A DNA stretch of 46,006 nucleotides from Streptomyces viridochromogenes DSM 40736 (GTDB taxonomy: Bacteria > Actinomycetota > Actinomycetes > Streptomycetales > Streptomycetaceae). The stretch covers positions 256,674 to 302,679 of the forward strand of contig NZ_GG657757.1 in NCBI RefSeq assembly GCF_000158955.1, in the 5' to 3' direction. Below the pieces are notes generated by a model. That model saw only the letters and a program-made list of their open reading frames with translations, had not been told where the DNA came from and made no database searches. The stretch's first letter is position 1, and each line of letters begins with the position of its first letter. This document shows positions 17,428 through 25,433 of this stretch, in pieces. The translations under genes were made by a program, and so were the position numbers.

Positions 17428-18296
17428 GCCGGGTGAGTCCCTTGAGCCAAGCAACCCTGTCCCTCAGCCGGGCGCGCCACGGGCTGGCGCCGTGGGCGCG
17501 GATCGCCGGGCTGGCCGTCTGCGCCCTGCTCACCCTCGGCCCGGTGGTGTGGACGGTCTCCACCTCGCTGCGCACGCCCGCAGAGGCGTTCGACCTGCCG
17601 CCGCGGCTCATCCCGTCGAACCCCTCCACCGAGGCCTACCGCGGGGTGTTCGACCAGATCGACGTGTGGCTGCTGGCCCTGAACTCCACGTTGGTCACCG
17701 GCCTGGTCGCGGTGGGCCAGATGATCACGGCGGGTCTCGCCGGGTACGCCTTCGCCCGCCTGGAGTTCCGTTTCAAGAAGCCGCTGTTCGGTCTGGTCCT
17801 GGCGACCATGATGGTGCCGTTGCAGGTCACCATCGTGCCGGTGTTCCTCGTCCTGAAGTCGATGAGCCTGACCGACACCCTGCTCGGGCTGATCATCCCG
17901 GCCTTCCCGACCGCGTTCGGCACCTTCCTGATGCGGCAGTACTTCCTGGGCATGCCGAAGGACCTCGGCGAGGCGGCGATGCTGGACGGTGCCGGGCCCT
18001 GGCGCACGTTCCGGTCGGTGTACGCCCCGCTGGCCGCGCCGGGCCTCGCGATCGTCGGTGTCCTGGCCTTCAACTACCACTGGAACGAATTCTTCCGCCC
18101 GCTGATCCTCGAGACGTCGGGCCAGAACTACACCTTGCCGCTGGGACTGGTCTCCCTCCAGGGCAACCTCGGCACCGGCTCCATCTCGGTGGTGCTCGCC
18201 GGTGTCGTCCTCTCCATGATCCCCGCCGTGGCCGTGTTCGTCGTCGGCCAGCGCCCTCTGCGTGAGGGCATCACGTCCGTAGGAGTCAACCGTTGA
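17424..18296 (+). CDS. ABC sugar transporter permease (MalG/LacG-type)
   Basis: This 290-residue second permease has about six membrane segments and the EAA loop DLGEAAMLDGAGPWRTFRSV (about residues 185-204). It ends with the typical tail GQRPLREGITSVGVNR. It starts at a GTG overlapping the previous stop and ends in a TTGA overlap with the cytosolic GH32 gene. It forms the heterodimeric channel with the preceding protein. The ATPase partner is missing from the operon, which is usual for Streptomyces family 1 sugar importers that share one multitask ATPase. Confidence 0.92.
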   Translation: MSRVSPLSQATLSLSRARHGLAPWARIAGLAVCALLTLGPVVWTVSTSLRTPAEAFDLPPRLIPSNPSTEAYRGVFDQIDVWLLALNSTLVTGLVAVGQMITAGLAGYAFARLEFRFKKPLFGLVLATMMVPLQVTIVPVFLVLKSMSLTDTLLGLIIPAFPTAFGTFLMRQYFLGMPKDLGEAAMLDGAGPWRTFRSVYAPLAAPGLAIVGVLAFNYHWNEFFRPLILETSGQNYTLPLGLVSLQGNLGTGSISVVLAGVVLSMIPAVAVFVVGQRPLREGITSVGVNR

Positions 18297-19669
18297 GCCT
18301 CGCCGCTCCCCCGCAGGATCCCCACGCCCCGCGCTTCCGGGTCCGCCCGCCCGCCAACTGGATGAACGACCCCAACGGCCCGTTCCGCTGGCGCGGCCGC
18401 TACCACCTCTTCTACCAGCACAACCCCGACGCCCCGGTGCACGCGAACGTCCACTGGGGCCACGCCTCCAGCCCCGACCTCGCCCACTGGGAACACCACC
18501 CGATCGCGCTCACCCCGGTGCCGGGTGGCCCGGACGAGGCGGGCTGCTGGTCGGGCTGCGTGGTCGACGACGGGGGTGTGCCGACGGCCGTCTACACCGG
18601 GGTCGACCGTCACCACGAGGGGCTCGGCACGATCTGCCTGGCCCGGGCGGCCGACCCTGACGACCCGGGGCTGACCGAGTGGACTCCCGTGCCCACGCCG
18701 GTGGTGACGGGCCCGCCGGAGGAGCTGGACGTGGTGATGTTCCGCGACCCGTTCGTCTTCCGGCACGACGGCAGGCGCTGGGCGCTGGTGGGCGCGGGGC
18801 ACGCCGACGGGACACCGTCGGTCCTGCTGTACGACTGCGAGGACCTGACGGACTGGCGGTTCGCGGGAGTCCTCCTTGACGGCCGGGACCCGGCCGCCGC
18901 GGCGGCGTTCGGCGACCGGGCGACCGGCTGGGAGTGCCCGCAGCTCTACGCGACGCGGGGCGGTGAGTGGGTGCTGGTCGTGTCGCTGTGGGACGGCCAC
19001 CCGTGGACCACCGGATACCTGACGGGACGTCTGGACGCGGACCTGCGCTTCACCGCACGGGCGGGTGGCCTTTTGGACCACGGCCGCGACTTCTACGCAC
19101 CCGCGGTGCTCCAGGAGTCCGACCGGGCCCTGATGTGGGGCTGGTCGTGGGAGGCCCGCGAGCAGGGCGAGGCCGACTGGGCCGGTGTGCTGACCGTACC
19201 CCGGGTCGTCGACGTCCATCCGGACGGGGCGCTGCGGGTGGCCCCTGCGCCGGAGCTGCACCGGCTGCACGCCGCGGAGCCGTTCGTCACCGCGCCGGGC
19301 CGGGTCCCGCTGCCGGCGGCCTACGACCTGACCGTCAGTGCCCGCCGCCGTGCCACCGTGAGTCTGCTGCGGTCGGCCTCGGGTGCCGAGCTCACGGTCC
19401 GCCTGGATCCGGACGAGGGCACGCTGACCCTGCACCGTGACGACTGGCCCCGCAAGGAGCCCGGGGCGCCGGTCGTCGTCCATGTGCCACCGGACGAGGA
19501 GCTCACCGTGCGCGTCCTCGCCGACGGCTCGCTGTACGAGCTGTTCGTCGGCGACCGGGCCACGGTCACCGAACGGGTCTACCGGCGGGCCGACGATGTC
19601 AGCGAGCTGACGGTGCCCCCGGGCGCGGCCGTCACCGGATGGGAGCTGGTCCCACCGACTCGCGGCTGA
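18293..19669 (+). CDS. Intracellular GH32 beta-fructofuranosidase
   Basis: This 458-residue GH32 enzyme lacks a signal peptide. All three catalytic blocks are canonical: WMNDPNG with nucleophile D26, FRDPF with D152 and WECPQ with acid/base E214. The N-terminal five-bladed propeller is followed by a C-terminal beta-sandwich from about residue 320. It would hydrolyse imported fructosides or sucrose in the cytoplasm. The TTG start overlaps the permease stop, with AGGAG 7 nt upstream; the coupling makes this rare start credible. The 3' end overlaps the convergent LacI gene by 38 bp. Confidence 0.92.
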   Translation: MSLAAPPQDPHAPRFRVRPPANWMNDPNGPFRWRGRYHLFYQHNPDAPVHANVHWGHASSPDLAHWEHHPIALTPVPGGPDEAGCWSGCVVDDGGVPTAVYTGVDRHHEGLGTICLARAADPDDPGLTEWTPVPTPVVTGPPEELDVVMFRDPFVFRHDGRRWALVGAGHADGTPSVLLYDCEDLTDWRFAGVLLDGRDPAAAAAFGDRATGWECPQLYATRGGEWVLVVSLWDGHPWTTGYLTGRLDADLRFTARAGGLLDHGRDFYAPAVLQESDRALMWGWSWEAREQGEADWAGVLTVPRVVDVHPDGALRVAPAPELHRLHAAEPFVTAPGRVPLPAAYDLTVSARRRATVSLLRSASGAELTVRLDPDEGTLTLHRDDWPRKEPGAPVVVHVPPDEELTVRVLADGSLYELFVGDRATVTERVYRRADDVSELTVPPGAAVTGWELVPPTRG

Positions 19670-20696
19670 TCACCGGGCAGGCCAGGCGGCGCACGGTGGC
19701 GGGCGGTGTCCGGCCGGTGGCGATGGAGTCGAGGAGCAGCCGCGCGGCGGTCTCGCCCATCGCCCGGTGGGGCAGCGCGACCGTGGTGAGGGGCGGCGCG
19801 AGATGCGCGGCCATGTGCTCCTGGTCGTCGTAGCCCACCACCGACAGCTCGCCGGGTACGGCGATCCCGAGCCGGGTCGCGGCGTGCAGGGCGCCCGCCG
19901 CGACCCGGTCGTTGTAGCAGAAGACGCCGGTGGGCCGGCGGTCCGCCGGGGCTCCGTCGAGGAGGCGGGCGACGCCCTCGTAGCCGCCGGAGATCTCCCC
20001 TCCGGTCCGCACGACCCAGTCCCTGGGCACGGTGATGCCCTCGGCGCGCAGCGCGTCCCGGAAGCCGCGCAGCCGCTCCGTCGACGCGATGTCGTCGTGC
20101 CCGCCGACGAGCGCGACCCGCCGGTGTCCCTGTTCCAGCAGCAGCCGGGCCGCCGTACGGCCGCCGGCGCGCTCGGCGGGGATGACGGCGGGCAGCGAAT
20201 CGTCCTCCGGCAGGCAGTTGGCCAGCACGGAGGGGGTGCGGTGCAGGCCCTCGGGGACCCGGACGCGGCGCAGCGACATGGCCGCGTAGATGATGCCGTC
20301 GACCCGTCGGTCGAGGAGCTCGGCGACGGCCGCGTCCTCCTTGGCCGGGTCGCCGCCGGAGTCGACCGTGAGGACGAGGTGCTCGCCGGCCCAGGCGGTG
20401 TCCATGGCGCCGCGCAGCAGTCTCCCGGCGAAGGGCGAGGAGGCGATCTCGTCGGTGACCAGGCCGATCACCGCCGTACGGCTGCGGCGCAGGCCGCGGG
20501 CGACGGGGTCGGGCCGGTAGCCGAGCCGGGCGGCGGCCTCCCGGATGCGCTCCTGGGTGGCGGGCGAGAGGTTGCCCTGGGCCCGGCCGTTGAACACGAA
20601 GGACACCGCGGTGTGCGACACACCGGCGAGCCGGGCGACGTCCCGCGAGGTGGGACGCCCCGATCCCGTCGCCCGCTTCTCCTCGGCGCTGCCCAT
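19632..20696 (-). CDS. LacI-family transcriptional repressor of the fructan locus
   Basis: This 354-residue regulator has an N-terminal helix-turn-helix (SRDVARLAGVSHTAVSFVFN, about residues 17-36). A hinge helix with QERIREAAARLGYRP follows, then a periplasmic-binding-protein-like effector domain with the CYNDRVAAGAL segment. It probably represses the divergent GH32 and importer promoters by binding the CG-centred 14-mers near 14961 and 15041. The 3' end overlaps that of the cytosolic GH32 gene. I chose the ATG at 20696; a GTG at 20744 would add 16 residues, and both have only a weak GGA upstream. No copy of the operator is evident before its own gene. Confidence 0.88.
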   Translation of the reverse strand: MGSAEEKRATGSGRPTSRDVARLAGVSHTAVSFVFNGRAQGNLSPATQERIREAAARLGYRPDPVARGLRRSRTAVIGLVTDEIASSPFAGRLLRGAMDTAWAGEHLVLTVDSGGDPAKEDAAVAELLDRRVDGIIYAAMSLRRVRVPEGLHRTPSVLANCLPEDDSLPAVIPAERAGGRTAARLLLEQGHRRVALVGGHDDIASTERLRGFRDALRAEGITVPRDWVVRTGGEISGGYEGVARLLDGAPADRRPTGVFCYNDRVAAGALHAATRLGIAVPGELSVVGYDDQEHMAAHLAPPLTTVALPHRAMGETAARLLLDSIATGRTPPATVRRLACPVISRESVGPAPIR

Positions 20697-20805
20697 GCCG
20701 TCCGCCGCCCTCACCCCCACCCCGTCCGGTTGATCATTGCTCACCCTATCCGTGACGCTGGAGGGACGACACAGTCGCGCACGCAGTCGACGGGAAGGTC
20801 CGGCA

Positions 20806-21636
20806 GTGATCAGCATCCCGACACACACGCTCAACGACGGTACGACGATCCCGGCCCTCGGCCTGGGCACCTGGCCGCTCGACGACGACCGGGCGGAAGA
20901 GGCCGTGCGCTCGGCCCTGGAGACGGGCTACCGCCTGGTCGACACGGCGACGAACTACCGCAACGAGACGGGGGTCGGCCGTGGCGTCGCCACCGGCGGC
21001 GTGCCGCGGGAGGAGATCGTCGTGACGACGAAGCTCCCGGGCCGGCACCACGGCTACGAGGAGACCCTCGCCTCCTTCGAGGCGTCCCGGGCCCGCCTGG
21101 GCCTGGAGTACGTCGACCTGTACCTGATCCACTGGCCGCTGCCCCGCGTGGACCGGTACGTCGACTCCTGGAAGGCCATGATCAAGCTGCGCGAGGACGG
21201 GCTCGTCCGGTCGATCGGCGTCTCGAACTTCACGGCCGCGCACATCGAGCGGCTGGAGAAGGAGACCGGGGTGCTGCCCTCGGTCAACCAGATCGAGCTG
21301 CACCCCTTCCTGCCCCAGGACGAGCTGCGCGCCTTCCACGCGGCCAAGGGTGTCCTCACCGAGAGCTGGAGCCCGCTGGGGCGGGGCACTCCGCTGCTGG
21401 CCGACCCCGCGGTGGCGCGGATCGCCGAGGCGCACGGGGTGACGCCCGGGCAGGTCGTCCTGCGCTGGCACACACAACTGGGCGCGGTGCCCATCCCGAA
21501 GTCTGCGAGCCCCGAGCGGCAGCGCGCGAACCTCGACGTCTTCGGCTTTGAACTGGACGCCGACGAGATGCGGGCCGTCGCCGACCGGGCGCACCGGCGG
21601 GTCGGCGGGGACCCGGAGGTGCACGAGGAGTTCTGA
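20806..21636 (+). CDS. Aldo/keto reductase
   Basis: This 276-residue NADPH-dependent reductase has the full catalytic tetrad: D46 and Y51 in DTATNY, K76 in TTKLPG and H109 in YLIHWP. The late PIPKSASPERQRAN segment binds the cofactor phosphate. It resembles the bacterial AKR5 group (2,5-diketo-gluconate reductase type). The real substrate is unknown. The GTG start has GGAAGG 7 nt upstream. It diverges from the LacI gene across about 110 bp and ends 35 bp before the LigD-type phosphoesterase gene, which has its own ribosome-binding site. Confidence 0.9.
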   Translation: MISIPTHTLNDGTTIPALGLGTWPLDDDRAEEAVRSALETGYRLVDTATNYRNETGVGRGVATGGVPREEIVVTTKLPGRHHGYEETLASFEASRARLGLEYVDLYLIHWPLPRVDRYVDSWKAMIKLREDGLVRSIGVSNFTAAHIERLEKETGVLPSVNQIELHPFLPQDELRAFHAAKGVLTESWSPLGRGTPLLADPAVARIAEAHGVTPGQVVLRWHTQLGAVPIPKSASPERQRANLDVFGFELDADEMRAVADRAHRRVGGDPEVHEEF

Positions 21637-21671
21637 CGGGTACCCGGGGGCGGCGAGGAAGGAGCCGCAAC

Positions 21672-22280
21672 GTGGCTGAGCGGGACCGGCTGCGGGACTA
21701 CCGCGGCAAACGCGACTTCGACCGGACCGGCGAGCCCCGTGAAAGCGGGGAGCCCGCCGGGGACCGGCCCAGGTTCGTGGTGCAGATCCATGACGCGAGC
21801 ACGATGCACTTCGACTTCCGTCTGCAGGTGGACGACGTCCTGAAGTCCTGGTCCGTCCCCAAGGGCCCTTCCGCCGACCCGAAGGACAAGCGGCTGGCCG
21901 TGCCCACCGAGGATCATCCGCTGGAGTACGAGGAGTTCGAGGGCGTGATCCCCCGCGGCGAGTACGGCGGCGGCACGGTGATCGTCTGGGACCACGGCAC
22001 GTACGAGCCGCTCAGCCACGATCGCAAGGGGCGGTCCGTGGACTTCGCCGAGTCGCTGGAGCGCGGACACGCCACGTTCCGGCTGAGCGGGTCCAAACTG
22101 CACGGCGAGTACGCCCTGACCCGGTTCCGCAGCGGTGACGACGGCGAGGAGGCCTGGCTGCTGGTGAAGCGTACCGGGGGCCGGGCCGGTACGCACGGCG
22201 CCCCCGACCCCCGCCGGGCGCGGTCCGCCCGGTCCGGCCGCACCCTCGCCCAGGTGGCCTCGGACGCGGCCGGGGAGTGA
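21672..22280 (+). CDS. Stand-alone LigD-type 3'-phosphoesterase domain protein
   Basis: This 202-residue protein matches the PE domain of bacterial LigD. The metal-binding core is H40, H46 and D48 in IHDASTMHFDFRL, followed by SWSVPKGPS and IPRGEYGGGTV. The domain trims 3' ends (3'-phosphate or ribonucleotide) before ligation in non-homologous end joining. Here it is encoded alone, 6 bp before a separate ligase gene, whereas in mycobacteria these are one chain with a polymerase. The GTG start has AAGGAG upstream. A basic disordered tail of about 35 residues ends the protein. Confidence 0.9.
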   Translation: MAERDRLRDYRGKRDFDRTGEPRESGEPAGDRPRFVVQIHDASTMHFDFRLQVDDVLKSWSVPKGPSADPKDKRLAVPTEDHPLEYEEFEGVIPRGEYGGGTVIVWDHGTYEPLSHDRKGRSVDFAESLERGHATFRLSGSKLHGEYALTRFRSGDDGEEAWLLVKRTGGRAGTHGAPDPRRARSARSGRTLAQVASDAAGE

Positions 22281-22286
22281 GCGGCC

Positions 22287-23318
22287 GTGGCCGGGCTCCT
22301 GGAGACACTCCCCGCCGGGCAGCGGCAGCTCGCGGGCCGGGCCCGACCGGGGCCGGAGCTGGCGGCCCGCCCGATGCTCGCCACGCTGAGCGACCGGCGG
22401 GACTTCTCGGACCCCGGCGAGGAGTGGGTGTTCGAGCGGAAGCTGGACGGCATCCGGGTGCTCGCGGTCCGGGAGGGCGGGCGGGTGACGCTGCTGTCCC
22501 GGTCGGGCCGGCGACTGAACGACACCTACCCGGAGATCGTGGACGCGCTCGCGGCCCAGTCCTGCGGGGACTTCGTCCTGGACGGTGAGATCGTCGCGTT
22601 CACGGGCGGACGCACCGACTTCGCCCGGCTCCAGCAACGCATGGGGCTGACCCGGCGTCAGGACGTGGCGGCGAGCAGTGTGGCCGTGACGTACTACGTG
22701 TTCGACCTGCTGCGGCTGGACGGAGCCGACACGCGGCGGCTGCCACTGCGGGCCCGGAAATCGCTGCTGCGCCGGGCGCTTGCGTACCGGTCCCCGCTGC
22801 GGCTGACACCGCATCGCAACACGGGCGGCGCCGAGCTGCTGGCGGACGTCTGTGCCCGTGGCTGGGAGGGCCTGATCGCCAAGCGGGCCGACGGTGTCTA
22901 CGAGCCGCGCCGGTCGGCGGACTGGCTGAAGCTGAAGTGCTCCCAGGGGCAGGAGTTCGTCGTCGGCGGCTTCACCGAACCGGCCGGCAGCCGCGTGGGC
23001 CTCGGCGCGCTGCTCCTCGGCTACTACGAGGGGGAACGGCTGCGGTACGCGGGCAAGGTCGGCACCGGGTTCGACCGGCGTACGCTGCTCGACCTGCGCG
23101 AGCGGCTGGAGGGGGCGCGGGAGCGCGCCTCGCCGTTCGACGGGCCGGTGCGGGAGGCGGGCGCGAGGTGGGTGCGGCCGGAACTGGTGGCGCAGATCGC
23201 GTTCACGGAGTGGACCCGGGACGGCATGCTGCGTCATCCGCGGTACCTGGGGCTGCGGGACGACAAGAAGCCCCGGGACGTGGTGCGGGAACGCCCGGCC
23301 GGGCGCGCCTCAGCATGA
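22287..23318 (+). CDS. ATP-dependent DNA ligase (LigD ligase-domain type)
   Basis: This 343-residue ligase has all nucleotidyl-transferase motifs. Motif I is ERKLDGIR with adenylated K52, followed by FVLDGEIVAF, GLIAKRADGVYEP and WLKLKCSQGQEFVVGGF. A C-terminal OB-fold with RYAGKVGTGF follows. It should seal nicks or double-strand ends using ATP, in an NHEJ-type pathway with the phosphoesterase 6 bp upstream. No Ku or LigD polymerase gene is in the window. The start is a GTG shortly after GGGGAG. The gene ends 10 bp from a decayed gene on the other strand. Confidence 0.92.
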   Translation: MAGLLETLPAGQRQLAGRARPGPELAARPMLATLSDRRDFSDPGEEWVFERKLDGIRVLAVREGGRVTLLSRSGRRLNDTYPEIVDALAAQSCGDFVLDGEIVAFTGGRTDFARLQQRMGLTRRQDVAASSVAVTYYVFDLLRLDGADTRRLPLRARKSLLRRALAYRSPLRLTPHRNTGGAELLADVCARGWEGLIAKRADGVYEPRRSADWLKLKCSQGQEFVVGGFTEPAGSRVGLGALLLGYYEGERLRYAGKVGTGFDRRTLLDLRERLEGARERASPFDGPVREAGARWVRPELVAQIAFTEWTRDGMLRHPRYLGLRDDKKPRDVVRERPAGRASA

Positions 23319-23327
23319 CCGGCCCGG

Positions 23328-23548
23328 TCAGAACAGTGGTGTGAGCGGCTGTTCGCACCAGATCGTCTTGCCCGGGTGGTCTGCCTGCTGCCCCAGCACC
23401 GGGTGAGCTGGGCGACCAGCAGCAGTCCGCGGCCGCCTTCGTCGTCCTGGTGCGCCCGCCGCAGGTGCGGGGAGGTCGAACTGCCGTCGGAGACCTCACA
23501 GATGAGGGTCTGGTCGCGGATCAGACGGAGATGTCCATTCGTGCAGGA
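23328..23548 (-). pseudogene. Remnant of a HATPase (anti-sigma RsbW-like) regulator, C-terminal part
   Basis: On the minus strand an in-frame stretch reads GHLRLIRDQTLICEVSDGSS and then GGRGLLLVAQLTRCWGSRQT. This is the typical C-terminal half of the Streptomyces ATP-binding regulators related to RsbW. An in-frame TAA at 23549-23551 cuts it off upstream, and no N-terminal half is present. After SRQT a one-base deletion shifts the frame; in the restored frame the expected tail HPGKTIWCEQPLTPLF ends at the TGA at 23330-23328. It is a dead fragment. Confidence 0.75.
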
Positions 23549-23557
23549 TTATCCCTT

Positions 23558-23603
23558 TGTTGTCTGCTATCAACCGCGGCTGTTGTCTGCTACCAACCGC
23601 GGC
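23558..23603. repeat. Perfectly adjacent tandem 23-bp repeat
   Basis: Two copies of a 23-bp unit beginning TGTTGTCTGCTA and ending CAACCGCGGC abut exactly (23558-23580, 23581-23603) with one mismatch. They are less GC-rich than the surroundings and lie between the peroxiredoxin 3' end and the HATPase remnant, so they may be duplicated operator or promoter DNA of the lost gene. Confidence 0.75.
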
Positions 23604-23621
23604 GCAGCATTCCTGACGGCG

Positions 23622-24089
23622 TCAGCTCCGGTGGGCGCGCAGCGCGGCGAGCGCCCGGTCGGCGTGCGCGTTCATGCGCAGTTCGCTGCGGACGACGTCG
23701 AGGACGGTGTGGTCCTGCGCGATGACGAACGTGGTGCGCTTGGTGGGTGCCAGGGAGAAGCCGCGTTTCACGCCGAAGCGCTCGCGGACCGTGCCGTCGG
23801 TGTCGGACAGCAGGGGCATGCCGAGGGCGTGCTGCCCCGCGAACTCCTGCTGCCGCTCGACGGTGTCCCCGCTGATGCCGACGGGCCGTGCGCCGACGGC
23901 GGCGAACTCGGTGGCGAGGTCGCGGAAGTGGCAGGCCTGTGCGGTGCAGCCGGGGGTGAGGGCGGCCGGGTAGAAGAAGAGCACGACCGGCCCCTCGGCG
24001 AGCAGCCCGGACAGGCTGCGGACGGTGCCGGTCTCGTCGGGCAGGGCGAAGTCCTCGACCTTGTCCCCGGGCTCCACGCGTGCGCTCAC
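23622..24089 (-). CDS. bcp: Thioredoxin-dependent peroxiredoxin (BCP/PrxQ type)
   Basis: This 155-residue peroxiredoxin has a likely peroxidatic cysteine C48 in TPGCTAQAC and a resolving C53 five residues later, the CxxxxC arrangement of atypical 2-Cys BCP enzymes. It reduces hydroperoxides with electrons from thioredoxin. The GTG start overlaps the stop of the DoxX-family gene by 4 bp, so the two are co-translated. Pairing a peroxidase with a DoxX membrane protein suggests a small redox-defence operon, though that is inference. The promoter probably lies upstream of the DoxX gene. Confidence 0.92.
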   Translation of the reverse strand: MSARVEPGDKVEDFALPDETGTVRSLSGLLAEGPVVLFFYPAALTPGCTAQACHFRDLATEFAAVGARPVGISGDTVERQQEFAGQHALGMPLLSDTDGTVRERFGVKRGFSLAPTKRTTFVIAQDHTVLDVVRSELRMNAHADRALAALRAHRS

Positions 24090-24466
24090 GACCGGCCCTC
24101 CGCGTTCCGTGCGACGCCGCGGGCCCAGAGCACGAGGGGCACCTGGAGTGGCAGGCGGCCGAAGGCCGCGGCCTTCTGCGGCGTGGGGCGGTGGCGCCAG
24201 TCGGCGGCCATCTTCACGTTGGCGGGGAAGACCCCGACGAAGAACGCCGCCGTGGCCAGCGCGGCCGTCCTGCGGGTGCGCGGCAGTGCCAGGCCGGCGG
24301 CCAGGGCGAGCTCGGCGGCGCCGCTGACATAGGTCCAGGTCCTGGGCGTGCCGGGCAGGCTGCGCGGAATGGTCTCGTCGAATCGGCGTGGGGCGGCGAA
24401 GTGAGCGATTCCCGCGGTGGCCAGCAGGCCGGCGAGCAGCAGGGGCGAGCGTTCGGACCGGGGCAC
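24086..24466 (-). CDS. DoxX-family membrane protein
   Basis: This 126-residue protein has four hydrophobic segments: LLLAGLLATAGIAHFAA, VSGAAELALAAGLAL, TAALATAAFFVGVFP and LPLQVPLVLWA. This is the DoxX/MauE-like four-helix layout with the short loop NVKMAADW. DoxX proteins are membrane components of redox or thiol stress systems; exact roles vary. The GTG start is preceded by a strong AGGAGG. Its stop overlaps the peroxiredoxin start, so both are one operon. A small inverted repeat lies 30 bp upstream. Confidence 0.85.
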   Translation of the reverse strand: MPRSERSPLLLAGLLATAGIAHFAAPRRFDETIPRSLPGTPRTWTYVSGAAELALAAGLALPRTRRTAALATAAFFVGVFPANVKMAADWRHRPTPQKAAAFGRLPLQVPLVLWARGVARNAEGRS

Positions 24467-24496
24467 GGTTCCTCCTCTGATGACCTGCCGCGCGAT

Positions 24497-24512
24497 ATTA
24501 CTGGACGGTAAT
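24497..24512 (-). promoter_or_regulatory. Inverted repeat upstream of the DoxX-peroxiredoxin operon
   Basis: ATTAC and GTAAT are separated by 6 nt, an AT-rich spot about 30-46 bp upstream of the GTG, where an operator of a MarR/HxlR/TetR-type repressor could overlap the promoter. The TAA that ends the AraC remnant is part of it. Confidence 0.35.
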
Positions 24513-24649
24513 CGGGCGGGTGTCCCCGGGGGCTTCGACGGGCCGGGCACGGCGGTTGTGGGTGCCCGGCGTGTAGCCGAACGAGCGGCGGAAGACGTCG
24601 ATGAACGCGCTGGCGGAGGACCAGCCGCAGCGGTGGGCCCCGGGGATCA
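24498..24649 (-). pseudogene. 3' remnant of an AraC-family regulator
   Basis: An open minus-strand frame ending at TAA 24500-24498 encodes HRCGWSSASAFIDVFRRSFG and then YTPGTH, the second helix-turn-helix end of an AraC/XylS regulator. It is followed by a short proline-rich tail. Only about 50 codons survive; upstream of HRCGWSS the frame enters the 3' end of the MarR gene and shows no AraC similarity. No start or ribosome-binding site belongs to it. The break is exactly at the end of the MarR gene, suggesting a deletion junction. Confidence 0.7.
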
Positions 24650-25168
24650 GGGGCTGCCCGCCGGGGCGGACTGGGGCACGGACTGGGGCTCGGGCTCGCC
24701 GGCGTGGGCGAGGAAGTCGTCGACCATGCGGTGGAAGAGGGTGGCCAGCTGCCGCAGTTCCTCGGGCGACCAGTCGGACAGGGCCAGCTGCATGCCGCGG
24801 ACTCCGACCTCGCGAATCTTGGTGATGGCCTGCCGGCCGGCGTCGGTGAGTTCGATGCGCTGGGCGCGGCGGTCGTCGGGGTCGGGGACGCGGGTGACGT
24901 AGCCGGACCTCTCCAGTTGCTGCACCGTACGCGTGACGTGCGAGGCCTCCACACCCAGGCGGGCGGCGAGCTCCCCCGGCCGCAGCGGCTCGGAGTCGGC
25001 GACCTGCCGCAGCAGGGCGACGGCGGCACGGTCGAGCGGCACGCCCGCCAGGGCCATCAGCCGGTCGTGCTGGCGGGCGCGCGTACTCAGGTAGGTGATG
25101 CGGGTGAGCGCACGCTCGATCTCGATGACTTCCGGGGTGGGGACGTCGGGGAGCGGTGGTGTGGACAT
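24647..25168 (-). CDS. MarR-family transcriptional regulator
   Basis: This 173-residue winged-helix regulator has LRPGELAARLGVEASHVTRT as the recognition helix region (about residues 62-81), a wing RVPDPDDRRAQRIELTDAGR and a C-terminal dimerisation helix. MarR proteins usually repress their own and adjacent genes until they bind a ligand. A TTGAGT/TAAAGT promoter overlaps a palindromic operator at 25190-25206. A second copy lies near 25750. The TAAAGT box is only 7 nt before the ATG, so the mRNA may be leaderless. The last residues (after VDDFLAHAG) are Pro/Ser-rich, and the 3' end abuts a broken AraC gene. Confidence 0.87.
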   Translation of the reverse strand: MSTPPLPDVPTPEVIEIERALTRITYLSTRARQHDRLMALAGVPLDRAAVALLRQVADSEPLRPGELAARLGVEASHVTRTVQQLERSGYVTRVPDPDDRRAQRIELTDAGRQAITKIREVGVRGMQLALSDWSPEELRQLATLFHRMVDDFLAHAGEPEPQSVPQSAPAGSP

Positions 25169-25410
25169 GAACGCCACTTTACCATCTCGTTGCGTAACTC
25201 AAGTAAATTGAGCGGTTCACTCCCCAGCCGGATCGCGGCGGCCGGGCAGATCGCCACGGCCTCGCGCACGACGTCCAGGGACTCACCGGCGGGCTTCTCG
25301 TCGAGCACAAAGGCCACGCCGTCCTCCTCCCGCCGATCGAAGATCTCGGGAGCGGCCATCACGCACTGCCCCGAGGCTACGCACTTCGGCTCGTCCCGTT
25401 CCACACGCAT
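25087..25410 (-). CDS. 3Fe-4S ferredoxin with a read-through C-terminus (orphaned from its P450)
   Basis: The first 65 residues are a P450-type 3Fe-4S ferredoxin with C10 and C16 in CVASGQC and the later cysteine in ICPAAAI. It donates electrons to a P450 in the classical P450-ferredoxin operons. The family normally ends about here, with a Gly-Glu-stop. Here the sequence CTGGGGAGTGA misses the stop by one base, so the frame continues for about 42 odd residues into the MarR gene. That tail includes AT-rich DNA with two TTA codons. The ATG has GGAGGAG upstream and follows a 36-codon P450 tail by 23 bp. A one-base deletion (or a sequencing error) in the G-run explains the tail. Confidence 0.8.
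   Translation of the reverse strand: MRVERDEPKCVASGQCVMAAPEIFDRREEDGVAFVLDEKPAGESLDVVREAVAICPAAAIRLGSEPLNLLELRNEMVKWRSCPHHRSPTSPPRKSSRSSVRSPASPT
25176..25202 (-). promoter_or_regulatory. Promoter of the MarR gene
   Basis: On the minus strand TTGAGT (25202-25197) and TAAAGT (25181-25176) are 15 bp apart. The -35 box is inside the operator candidate, and the -10 box lies 7 nt before the ATG. Confidence 0.5.
25190..25206. promoter_or_regulatory. MarR operator candidate A
   Basis: TTGCGTAACTCAAGTAA is a partly palindromic 17-mer overlapping the MarR promoter. It agrees at 14 of 17 positions with the site at 25750-25766, so both probably bind the MarR protein. Confidence 0.6.
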
Positions 25411-25433
25411 GCCTGTCTCCTCCGGTTTCCGGG

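Noticed and set aside
21638..21643. GGGTAC upstream of the LigD-type phosphoesterase considered as a SigB-type promoter
   Set aside because: No GNNT lies 14-16 bp upstream, and the position overlaps the end of the preceding gene.
23203..23499. 98-codon minus-strand frame as a gene
   Set aside because: It is out of frame with the HATPase remnant, runs into the ligase gene and has no domain; the real signal is the fragment at 23328-23548.
23558..23603. Direct repeats considered as a CRISPR fragment
   Set aside because: The two units abut with no spacer, there are only two, and no cas genes are present.
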